Below, one piece after another: positions 45,817-55,162 of a DNA stretch of 64,000 bases (its first letter is position 1; each line of letters begins with the position of its first letter). The notes below the pieces were generated by a model. That model was given only the letters and a program-made list of their open reading frames with translations. It was not told where the DNA came from and made no database searches. This DNA is from Hirsutella rhossiliensis (Eukaryota > Ascomycota > Sordariomycetes > Hypocreales > Ophiocordycipitaceae), in the NCBI RefSeq assembly GCF_020360975.1, contig NW_025408668.1, forward strand, positions 1,302,001 through 1,366,000, written 5' to 3'. The position numbers were made by a program, and so were the translations under genes.

Positions 45817-47604
45817 TTTTTAATCCGAGGTCCACACGCTTGGCTTAGACTATAGCATCTGCGTAGCAGATCGGGATTAACTTCCCATGCACATGTGGCA
45901 TAGCATAGGTCGGCCCCAGCCACATCCTATGCCCATCATATGCCCATGCATCGGCTGTTGGCTAGAGTCCATCGACTCCGTAATATCGGCTTCGCAGTCG
46001 TAGTGGTAGTTGGAATGCCAGGGAGCCATTGCCAAAATGCCCAATCGACGATGCGTCACGTATTGTTGCTACTCTTCGACGCCATCGTTTCTGTTTTACC
46101 AGCACTTGGACGTGGTATCGACATTCGGCAATTAATGGCAAGTTGAAGCCTAAAGCTAGATCGAGGAGGGCGCTTCACATACACATGGAGGCAGCCCCTA
46201 TGCTGTAGAAAGAGGTTGTGCCGTGGCCTTGTTTCCTCCTCCATCATTGATGACGAGAACCGGACAAAAATGATCCTCCGCCCTCCGCACAAGTATGCTC
46301 GGGCTTTTCTGCCGCCCCTAATTGGAGCTGCAGCAGATTATCCCGTGGATCACGGCAGCGCATCTCTGACTGTCTCGTGACGTCCATCCTTCCCGATTGA
46401 CTTTTGCGCCTTTCTTCTCTTCGGGGGCTATGATTCCACAGTGCTTGGCCGACCGCCACCCCTTCTTCTTTTCCTCTTCCTACCCGCAGCTAGACCCCAG
46501 TTCTTGTTATCCTCGCCACGGCCCGCAGAACGGGTCAGGGCCGTAAACAGTAAGTGGCCCTCCTCGGTGAAGACAAGGTTTGTTTGTCTCCGCGGGGTAG
46601 CTCTTGGTCCACCTGGAAGCGCAGCAGCGAGGCGCCTCATATGCAAACGCGGCGCTCGATACAGCAGTTGGCGGTATGAAAAACCGGCCAATTGACCCGT
46701 TCAATCTCGAGTTTGAGCACCTCCAGTCAATTCAACGCGGCCAAGTTCGCCCACGAGTTGCAAAATCAAGCCTGCTACGAAAGAAGGAGAAGGGCGAGCT
46801 GTGCTGTCTCGATGGCTCTTGCATCTCCTGGTCGGCCGTGGAGTCTCCGTTTCACATTTCGCCGGTGAAACCATCATGGTCCTTGCCCTACGCGATTCAG
46901 CGTGCCGAGTTATCCAGCGGCCACCAATAGCTAGCGGTGCAGATGGAGGAGTCCAAGTTCAGGGTGTCTGCTGTCACGCTAGCGGTGTCAACGGCGCGAT
47001 TCGCACCCGTTTGCCGGGTCCGTCCGCTCGATCGCCTGCTGAGCTTGTTTCCGGAACGCTGCAATGGCCACCTCGACCGAGCACACTGATTCACCTCGGT
47101 CCCCAACGAGGTGGGGCCTACTGGAACCTTGACTATATATCGGAGATCTGACAGTGCTACCTCCTGAGCGAGAATCTGGGCCCCGGCGAAACGTGGCGTT
47201 CCCTGGAAACAGGGGCGGAAACACGGCTGAGAGCCGCCATGTAGCCATTATTCGGAGGCTCAACACACTGCTAACCATATTCGCCACAGAATACATGATT
47301 CGGGACGATACGCTCCCGGCCGTCAGGCGTACAAGGCAGACCGGCTGCAGGTTGAGATTGACCGTCCAAGTCAGACTTGGACAGCCGACCACCAGGAGGG
47401 CTTTGGGCTCGCAGCGGCCTTCTGATTCAGGCCTCTGCTTGCTCTCAGCTCTGGGACTGACTTGGGCGAGTGAGGCGTGACATGCCCGACAGCAGCTGGT
47501 TTGATCCTGCGACGTGCCAAACGCGAGGGGTGTATAGAACCCTACTATGGAGCACTAAGGGCACTTTAGAGTCAGAGCAGAGTGCAACCCGGAACTGCCA
47601 AAGA

Positions 47605-47612
47605 TATATAAA
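47605..47612 (+). promoter_or_regulatory. TATA box candidate for the secreted-protein gene
   Basis: TATATAAA lies 223 bp upstream of the ATG at 47835. It is followed by a pyrimidine-rich leader with CAAG/ACC context, as in strongly expressed fungal genes. Confidence 0.45.
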
Positions 47613-47834
47613 GACAATCCATTGTTCCCTTAAGTCATCTAAAATCACACACCAGTACGCCAATAAAGCACATTCACCTACCTAAAAGCCTCCTAAGTTT
47701 CTTTCTTCAAGTCAGTTTAGCCGGCCTTAACTGCACTACTTGCCACTTGCCACCAACCTCCTTTCCCCCCTTTTCCGCCTTATACCATATCTCGACCCTT
47801 ATCCGTCGCATTACTTTCCCAGTAACCATTCAAA

Positions 47835-48364
47835 ATGGTCCGCTTCACCATGACTGTCTTGGCTCGTACGTTGCAACCACCCTTTCCCTCTTGCGCGTAG
47901 TCACCCTGCTAATCCTGGAACTAGTTGGCGTGTCTGCCCTGGCGGCGACTACCTTCAACCGGCGCGAGATTGACGTCCGAGCCGAGCCTGAGATGCTAGG
48001 CAGGGCCGTTCCGGAAATGACCCTGCACAGCAGGCAGGATAAGCCGCAGGACTCACCCGAGGTTGCAAAGATGAAGCAGGACAGGGATGCGATTTCGCCT
48101 CCGCTTACGGATGCCAAGAAGAGCCTCCAGGCTGCAAAGGACAGCATACCTCAGGACATCAAGGACAAGATGAAGGCGGCTCAGACAAAGGTCAAGGACA
48201 CATTCAAAGGTCTGCCCCAGGACCAGAAGGACAAGCTGAAGGACATGGATAAGAAAATCCGAGCCGCGAAGAAGTCAGCAGCCTCCCCTGCCCCACCTGC
48301 GGCCCCTGCCCCGGCCCCGGCACCGGCCCCAGCCCCGGCCCCGGCCCCGGCCCCTCCCAAATAA
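47835..48364 (+). CDS. Small secreted protein with Pro-Ala tail (156 aa, two exons)
   Basis: This is an unrecognised protein with a clear signal peptide. Exons are 47835-47865 and 47925-48364. The 59-nt intron (GTACGT donor, CTAG acceptor, GCTAAT branch-like site) joins MTVLA to LVGVSALA, which makes a continuous hydrophobic leader MVRFTMTVLALVGVSALA. The mature part begins with an Arg/Glu-rich segment, then a Lys-rich helical region (for example KDKMKAAQTKVKDTFKGL). It ends in a (Pro-Ala)n tail of about 25 residues before the stop. It has no cysteine, unlike most small effectors. A cell-wall or surface role is possible but not shown. Confidence 0.75.
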
Positions 48365-49079
48365 GAGGAACATGAAAGGAAAGGGATAGCACGACGCGGA
48401 TTTTAGGATATATAGAAGCCTAGTCGATAATGTGAATCAGCCGATTCGCCGGCGTGCATCTGTTGTTCTCCCCACCGGCCCCTAATCACCGCTTCCATCA
48501 GCAGGGCAAAGTGTAAAGCTGTCTGGGGATGTCGTGATTTCAGTGCTGGGCAGTAGCTCCCACAACGGAAAATTTCGGCCTTGCTGTCTCATCTCCATGG
48601 AGCTCCATACAATCCACCGGCGCGGAACTGGGGGTGCCTATTTCCAGTCTCCAGCTTTGTTAAGAGTTTTAATGAGTTGGTGGTTGTGCTCTTTGCCGTT
48701 AGAGCGTTTTTGCTGCTCCGGCTTCTGGTTAACACAGCCCTAAATGAAAACTTGTTACCTGTTTAGGCGTCTGCTGCTGCCTGCCAGGCAGCGGCTGTTT
48801 ATGCGTGGTATTAATTTACCATAGAATCTCCTATCTCACAGAGGACGAGCAAAGTAGGCATAAAAACCAGAGACCAAAGAACTCTTGATTCTCTATCTTC
48901 CTTAAATACTTCAGTTGGTAGAGATTTGCGCTGCCAGTAGGCAGCAGCTCGTCTAGTCTACTGCCTGCTCGGCAGTAGCCTGGCAGCGACGATCTTAGTA
49001 GGGCTCTGATCTATCCTTTGCAACATCTCCCCGAACACGCGCATACCCTATGGCGCCCGATGATTGGCTGGGCTTGAGG
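48365..49079. other. Intergenic region, no gene seen
   Basis: 715 bp between the secreted protein and the stop codon of the terpene synthase. It is fairly AT-rich and holds short CAGGCAG/CTGCCTGC-type inverted motifs (around 48770-48970). Confidence 0.4.
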
Positions 49080-50078
49080 CTAAAGAATGCCACGATCGTC
49101 AGCATCAGCGACGGCGAATGTGGCCGCATAGCGGAGTGTGTCCTTCTGAACCCAGTCCTGATAGCCGCGTATCCAATACTTAAACCCTTGGACAAGGCCA
49201 CATAGCTGGGCACTTGCATGGGGCAAGACGGCGCTAGAGAGCTGGGTAAACTTGGAAATCTCTTCATTCACACGCTTGGCTGTACACTCGATAGCTTCTT
49301 GCAACGTCCGGCCCTCGGCGGCGTATATCACGACCATGTTCCGGAACTGGCCGGGTTGGCGGGCCTCTATGACTAGGCTTTGAATGTCGTTGCTCCAACA
49401 GACGATATTGTTAGCGTGGCGATAAAGAGTCTGTACGTCAGGGCGATAGAACTCCTCAGCATCGGCTGAGCCCCCGTTAGCAGCGTCTGCTAGTGCGAGG
49501 CAAGGGTTCATGCCGCTCGTATGGCGCCGGATGGTCTCGTATTGGCGTATACCCACAGACTCGGAGCGCAGGTGGTTGAGAATTTGCAGGCCGGCCGTCG
49601 TCGCCCACAACCGCATCCCTTGAGCAAAGCGTTCAAAGGCCTCGGCGCTGAGCAGCCCGCGCAGCCGGCGGCAGACGTCCAGCCACGCGAGCTCGCCGTA
49701 TACGGGCTGAGGGCCGGCGCAGTCAAAATCCAGGACGTCGATCATAGCCGTTAGGCAGAGCAGTGTGTCTAGCGTCACCGTCTCCACGCGGTCGACGAAC
49801 AGGTCGTCAGCGAGGAAGAACCAGACGAAGTAGTCTGCAATGGCCTGGAGCAGCTCTCGATGAGCGTTTGGATAGCAGCGCGCGGCCAGCCAAGCGTAGC
49901 GGGTGCGCTTCACACGCTCGTTGTGTGCCTTGTTAACGAGGAGGCCATATATATCCGCCCACTCGATCATCCGCTTTTCGATAATATCTGCGTCCGGAGC
50001 GCAAGCCTCAGGCCATGGCACAGGGAAGAGTGGAACTCGAATTGCCGCGAGTTGGATTTCCAGATTTGCCTTGTCCAT
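49080..50078 (-). CDS. Class I terpene synthase (332 aa)
   Basis: This enzyme cyclises a prenyl diphosphate using Mg2+. The Asp-rich motif DDLFVD lies at residues 91-96 and the NSE triad NDIQSLVIE at 230-238. A basic residue 45-46 positions before the NSE motif (Arg184/185) fits the pyrophosphate sensor, and the RY pair lies at 316-317. All metal-binding residues are intact, so activity is likely. The length and motif style resemble bacterial-type (pentalenene-synthase-like) enzymes common in ascomycetes, which make sesquiterpenes or smaller products; the product cannot be predicted. The gene is a single exon from a clear ATG. No P450, transporter or regulator adjoins it, so it is an orphan. 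The surrounding DNA is AT-richer than the core. Confidence 0.92.
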   Translation of the reverse strand: MDKANLEIQLAAIRVPLFPVPWPEACAPDADIIEKRMIEWADIYGLLVNKAHNERVKRTRYAWLAARCYPNAHRELLQAIADYFVWFFLADDLFVDRVETVTLDTLLCLTAMIDVLDFDCAGPQPVYGELAWLDVCRRLRGLLSAEAFERFAQGMRLWATTAGLQILNHLRSESVGIRQYETIRRHTSGMNPCLALADAANGGSADAEEFYRPDVQTLYRHANNIVCWSNDIQSLVIEARQPGQFRNMVVIYAAEGRTLQEAIECTAKRVNEEISKFTQLSSAVLPHASAQLCGLVQGFKYWIRGYQDWVQKDTLRYAATFAVADADDRGIL

Positions 50079-51753
50079 GATTTATATAGGCAAGTTTAAT
50101 CCTATCTGGTCGATTCAATCTAATATCTAGCTTGACACTGGGATAAAGATGACCGAATACAGCGCAAGGGAGGAGGAAGATAATTGACATTTTTGGTAAA
50201 ATTACAGCAATGCCCGAGACAGCTGGCTTATATATATTGCAATTATAGTGGCTATTCATCCTTCTGGCGCGGCATATCCTAACGCCGATAACAAGAGCCA
50301 ATTCGGCTTCTCTTAAATAGTCTTTAAACTCTGACTTGTCGTCCCCACGGTGCCAGCTCAGAACCCGGGGCGTTATCAGGCTGAGGATGAAACTAACTCG
50401 GCGAAAGCGACATGCCATTCCAATGACATGGGATGCCCCATAGAGCCCGGAGGGCACTGCGTTACATTCGTGGTAATGATACGGGAAAGTAGATTTAAGA
50501 CGTTTAGATTAAAAGTCTTGTCGTATATACTTGACTGAAATCAATATATCATTGCCTGATGCTTGCTCTCCAGTCGTAGCATGCTATCTGTCGAGCGTCC
50601 TGCAATGTGAGTTATAATGCATCCTTCGCGGCGTGGTTGGGTCCGCTTCTACCGCAACAGGCCCTTCGACTTAGGAGCGTTAAACTTAGACACCCCCCCG
50701 AAGCCAGCGTTCCTTGAGGCCATTGAATCAAGGGTTATCAAATTTACGCGGACGCTCGACAAAGCGACTGATTAGGTTCTGGGTATAGTGATACGTGCAT
50801 GTACTGTACTTCGCATCCGCCCTCCTTGGTATTCATGAATATACACACACCACGTGAGGATGACTTTTAATACTCCCCACAGTAGTAGACATGGTAACTT
50901 AAAGATGATTGCAAATTTCTAGGGCATGATGCTATCAGGAGTGCAACAGGAATGTCTGGTCTTTACGGGGCTTCGTGCTCCGAATTGCTACGGAGAGGGC
51001 TAAATAGAATGTTTGGGATTGGGGGACTGGAGTGAACCGGAAGGGATTTCTCAGCGACCTGGCGGATCCGGTGATATGCCGGATCACCGCTACTTCGCAC
51101 TCTCAATATTAATCGACAGCAACTTAAGGGGGGGGGTGCAAGAGCAGAGAAGTACTTATAATACGCGTTAATAACACCTCTAATAGGGGTGCCCCTATTT
51201 CGCCTAGTATAGCGGTATTTTAACCGCTTGACAGGGGGACTAACTATCCGACCGGTCTGGCTAATCGTCCGACTAAATGTAGGGAAAGTATAGCTTGCCA
51301 AGGCGCAGCAAAATGAACGAGGAAATGATCAAGAGGTAGATTGAGGTCTATGTTCCCTCCCCCCCCTCTTCTCGTCCTACCAGACGGTCCTTTTATACCC
51401 CTCCTTTCCCTTGCTAGTCCCTTCCTGTTATAATGGTCCTTGTGGCTCTATTAGCGGCGCTAATACCGCAAATTTGTATACGTATATTCCTTGCGCCTAC
51501 CTTGCGCCTTGTACAGAGGTAAAGTAAAGTTTATTATTAATACTATTACTAATCCCTCCCTCGTCTATAAAGCTATTTATACCGCGGTTTTTGCCGTAAG
51601 CAGCCGCCGCGATGGAGCCTTCTTTAGGTATTTTACTAGCTCCTAGGTTTATATCAAGCTAGCAAAATACTACTATACTAGGCAAAAGGGGGGCCCCCTA
51701 GTAGAGGTGTATTATAAGTCCATTCTCTGCTCTGACAGTTTAGGAAAAGCAAA
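50079..51753. other. AT-rich intergenic region with repeat-like segments
   Basis: The first few hundred bases are the terpene synthase promoter side. Around 51041-51084 lies a segment shared with 62508-62551. From about 51360 to 51753 the DNA is rich in TA steps and TAAT runs, as expected of a repeat mutated by RIP. No gene is supported. Confidence 0.45.
51041..51084. repeat. Diverged repeat, copy A
   Basis: This 44-bp segment, containing CGGATCCGGTGAT then GCCGGAT, matches 62508-62551 at 34 of 44 positions by eye. Confidence 0.55.
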
Positions 51754-52683
51754 TTATTTCTTGGCTACATATTGAAAGTGAAGCTTATACGGCGTTTCCC
51801 TTGCTATCTTTAAAGACATAATAACCGCAACCGCCCCATGGTTATCGAACCGGTGTATTTGATGTTTAAAGCCCTTCTCGTCGTCAACGTCGTCTGTGTC
51901 CTTAAAGTCGTCTTTAAAAGCAGCTTGGGCAAAATCAATTAGGTAGGATCGAAATTTGCCGTGGCCTGTCTCAGAAACTATAATGTTGCGAGGCTGACAG
52001 TCTAAATGAACGACACCTGCCCTATTTACCTGTTTAACGATCTCGATAGCGCCGTCGACAACTTGATTCCAAATATGGGGCGAATCTGGAATTTTTAAGT
52101 GAAGTTCTGTTAGTGGAAAGCCATGGATATATTGGATTATGATGCCTGGGGCGTGAAAGTAGCCAGCAGGCAGATCAGGAGGTGCCGGAGGAGACTCGTC
52201 AACAACCGACGCAATAAAGCTCGGAATGCATCGACCCTGGAGCGACTTTAACTCGGTATAGGCCCGGACCTCGCTCTTGTAGCCTTTTTGGGTCGCGTGG
52301 TAAATTACCACTTCCTGCTCTTGTAGCTGCCGCTCGTCGTCCTCTTCCTCTTCCTCTTCTTCTTCGTCGCTGTCGTCGTTATCATCGTCATCATCCTCTT
52401 GGAAGCGTGCCATTTTGATGATTTCCTCGTCCTCTTGGAGGCTTTCAAGGAGATTTTGAGCCAAGCCAGAGCGAAGACAGTTTTGCCACGCCGCCTCAGC
52501 TTCCTGGTTGTATGGTTGCCTCCGGCGGTCCCCGCCAAAGCGCCGATCAAAGAGCTTCAACAGGACATTGCGGTGTCCACCGGGTGTCTTCATTTGAACC
52601 TCCATGACGGGAGACATAGTGATAGGGTAGACACGCGTGATGGTGACTTGGATGTTGTCACCGCTAGACGTACGTAAATCCAT
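51754..52683 (-). CDS. Protein-kinase-like (PKL) protein, degenerate (309 aa)
   Basis: The C-terminal half has the kinase-fold signature of small fungal PKL proteins. VVHLDCQPRNIIVS (about 223-236) supplies the catalytic-loop Asp and Asn. LIDFAQA (about 247-253) replaces the DFG motif with DFA. A Lys-bearing strand may be NVLLKLFD near residue 45. Unlike true kinases, there is a strongly acidic insert (Asp/Glu run, about 94-116) and no APE segment. Related genes are expanded in filamentous fungi, and many are of unknown function. I chose ATG 52683; the frame continues upstream without an ATG to a likely splice acceptor. A 5' exon in 52747-52971 (LSTSKLLHLNDVFQFAYNDG) is possible, but I could not join it in frame. 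Confidence 0.6.
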   Translation of the reverse strand: MDLRTSSGDNIQVTITRVYPITMSPVMEVQMKTPGGHRNVLLKLFDRRFGGDRRRQPYNQEAEAAWQNCLRSGLAQNLLESLQEDEEIIKMARFQEDDDDDNDDSDEEEEEEEEDDERQLQEQEVVIYHATQKGYKSEVRAYTELKSLQGRCIPSFIASVVDESPPAPPDLPAGYFHAPGIIIQYIHGFPLTELHLKIPDSPHIWNQVVDGAIEIVKQVNRAGVVHLDCQPRNIIVSETGHGKFRSYLIDFAQAAFKDDFKDTDDVDDEKGFKHQIHRFDNHGAVAVIMSLKIARETPYKLHFQYVAKK

Positions 52684-53900
52684 CGATCGACCTGCAACGT
52701 AGGGAAACAGCACGCTGCCAGCGTCCGCTGTGGGACTAATGCCATGTTAGCGACGGGATATTGAGTGTGTTTTTTCAAGGCCTACCCCATCGTTATAAGC
52801 GAACTGGAAGACGTCGTTGAGGTGCAGAAGCTTTGATGTTGACAAGCTAAAACTAAGCCTTTGGTAGATGCGTCGGTTGCACGTCGGTAAACCCCAGCAC
52901 AGGCGGATCCGCATAAATAATAGTCCGTACAGTTGCCAGAAATGCAACGGGCGCCTATTAATATCGTGCATGTAATTACAGTATGACTACATGTCTATCT
53001 AGGCAGGTACAGTAGGTATCTAGGGTACGCTGCGAGGCCAGTGCGGGGCTGTGCGTGCAGCAAGCGCGCGCTAATAAATGTTTCGCCATGGCTTGCAAAA
53101 ATCGTTGACCATTGATGCAACGGTCCGACAGATGCCTTCATTGGTGCTGTATATGTATATATATCTGATCCTGCCGCCAGTCCCGCTTTGTACATCTTAC
53201 CTGCCTCATATCCCTCCAGCCAATGCGAGATGTATCGAGTTGCGGAGTTGGGAGACACAGCACCAACGCGAAGTTTCATCCGCGTGTGCGAGCGTAGCTT
53301 TGGCCACTTTCGCCGAACATTAATACCCATGTAATTATCATCCGCAGGCATCCCGATACTAACATGCCGATGGATATGCTGCCACTTGTGCTTCCAGGCG
53401 ACTTCAACGATCTGGTCAAGTTGGTAAATTACTACATTAAAGATGACGCTACACCCGGCAAAATAGAACATCTGGATCAGGATTGGAGTGTTGTTATCGC
53501 CTGTTGTAGGTCCGTCCTTGCTTCGATGCATCTCTATGCCTACATTGCCTTGAATACGAGTCACAAAGAGTACATGTAGAAACTATGCATGTCACAGTGG
53601 CATCAAGGCCGTCGCGATGGCCGGCGGCTCGCGTTGGTGACCTGGCCAACCGCAGCGTTCATCTGCGTCGGTCTCATCGTGTTATCAACACTCCTCCCAA
53701 GTTAGATATCAAGTTATATATTCAGCACATGCTCCCGACATGTTGATTCGAAAAGGCCCTGGGTTTAAACTCCTTCCCAGACTTCACAACGCGTTGCTAC
53801 ATATTCAATTTGCTTCACCTCTTGATCTTCTCTCGTCTATCGGCCACGATTCCAGTCGACGGCTTCCTTACGACTGCAACCAACGTCTTTCTGACCTCTG
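52684..53900. other. Region with unassigned open frames on both strands
   Basis: A minus-strand frame (ATG near 53531, down to 52995) and a plus-strand frame (53364-53579) overlap. Neither has a recognised domain. The upstream part may hold a 5' exon of the PKL gene. Confidence 0.35.
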
Positions 53901-54476
53901 GTGGTTCCAACCCAATGGGAAAATCGAAAGACGCTTGCCCATGCCATCTATATATACCTGGAAAACGCCGATCCTACACATGTTTCCCTTGCTTCATGGG
54001 GCCGGGCCTGGTCAAATATTCATGGTGAAACACGAAGCACAAGTACAAGAACATTCCACATTGCAGCTCGGCAGAACAGCGCCGGGCACTACATCACCCA
54101 GATCGTCGACTTAGTAGTCGGAGTGATTGAGGGAACTACAGTTGACTGGGGCACCCGCGAGCCGTCAATCCCACGGGTTCTCAGATATTACCAAGCGCTC
54201 TACGGCATCGATGAGTATCCATCATCAGGGCATTCGTCCGAGGCCGGTAACGGCGGCAGCGGCGGCAGCGGCAGCGGTTCCGGCAAAAAAGGAGGAGGCT
54301 CCGGTTCATCCAGTAATGGCCTTAATGGACCCTACGCTGATGAATATGGCGGCTATTTCTGCACTGACAACCAAGGGAATTACTATCCTTGTGATAGGAG
54401 CGGCCAACTTTTGAACCAGGGCAGTGCAGCGTATTCCAAAGCTGCATACTATCACTTGTATTGTGTGTACAGATAG
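53901..54476 (+). CDS. Unrecognised protein with Gly/Ser linker, 3' exon only
   Basis: I do not recognise this protein. The frame is open over 191 codons but has no ATG, and a stop lies just upstream, so it must be a later exon or a broken gene. An upstream exon would lie in 53.7-53.9 kb; I could not fix it. The visible part has a hydrophobic segment (ITQIVDLVVGVIEG) and a Gly/Ser/Lys linker of ~25 residues. The tail ends in YADEYGGYFCTDNQGNYYPC and a last Cys three residues before the stop. The three Cys near the end and the Tyr-rich tail suggest a secreted or surface protein, but no signal peptide is visible. Confidence 0.4.
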   Translation: MVPTQWENRKTLAHAIYIYLENADPTHVSLASWGRAWSNIHGETRSTSTRTFHIAARQNSAGHYITQIVDLVVGVIEGTTVDWGTREPSIPRVLRYYQALYGIDEYPSSGHSSEAGNGGSGGSGSGSGKKGGGSGSSSNGLNGPYADEYGGYFCTDNQGNYYPCDRSGQLLNQGSAAYSKAAYYHLYCVYR

Positions 54477-54783
54477 TGGTGGCTCCGTGTCACACTCCTA
54501 GAGGATTGGAGGACACTTGATGTCCTGTGCTTTTGGATTTCTTGATAACCGATGTGGTGATTTCTTTGCCCGGTGAACCGTACACAGAGTTCGAAATCTG
54601 TTTACTTTTTTTTTGAATCGCGTTCTTTATATCACAACAATTTTATGAATATTAACCTATCTTCACACCGGCTTACACAATGAGAGCGCAATCACCGCTC
54701 GACAAGACAAAACTGGAAACCGCTAGGTCAATCGTATTTTCAGTGCGATTTGCGTCGTAGCGCTGTCGACGGAATCATATAAA
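54477..54783. other. Short AT-rich spacer left of the MULE
   Basis: 307 bp, with a T-run near 54606. No gene is seen. Confidence 0.4.
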
Positions 54784-54850
54784 GAGGCCCAAGTTATCTA
54801 TCCACCCACTTTCATTAACTGTACACCCAAAAAGTGGATTAACTGTGGCT
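54784..54850. repeat. MULE left terminal inverted repeat
   Basis: The left terminus starts GAGGCCCAAGTTATCTAT and runs to AACTGTGGCTG. It is imperfectly inverted at 57331-57396. Confidence 0.85.
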
Positions 54851-55162
54851 GACGGCCGAAGAGGGCCGATACCGCCAATTTGTATGCACACATTCTCTAC
54901 GATAAGTAGAGCCAGGTAGTAACAGTTCTCCTTCAACGATAAGGCACCCAAAATTGAAGCTATTCGTACTGCGCTTTCTATGCTGATGAGACTATTCTTT
55001 GGTTTTAACAGGCCTCCTTCTTCGAGTGCACTACGTGCCTGATCCGCTTCATCTAACTGTGATTCCAATTGATCCCATACATCCTCAAGGGCGGCATCGT
55101 CCGTGAGGCCGGCGACGAAGATGCAGTCTTGGGTCTCCCGCCGTACCGGCTGATCGTCATCA

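Larger units (their letters stand above)
43889..47834. other. 3.9-kb intergenic region, low complexity, no gene seen
   Basis: This includes the sugar-porter promoter (first ~400 bp), two GA-type microsatellites, a GT-rich patch, an 11-bp tandem array and scattered short frames without domains. It marks the passage from gene-dense DNA to the accessory part of the window. Confidence 0.45.

Noticed and set aside
49080..52683. Terpene synthase and PKL gene as a functional pair
   Set aside because: Only proximity (1.7 kb with repeat-like DNA between) supports it, and the kinase-like protein has no known role in terpene chemistry.
52995..53564. Minus-strand frame of ~180 codons
   Set aside because: Some stretches look protein-like, but the plus strand is also open, there is no domain, and the outer start is a GTG. 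Left as undecided.
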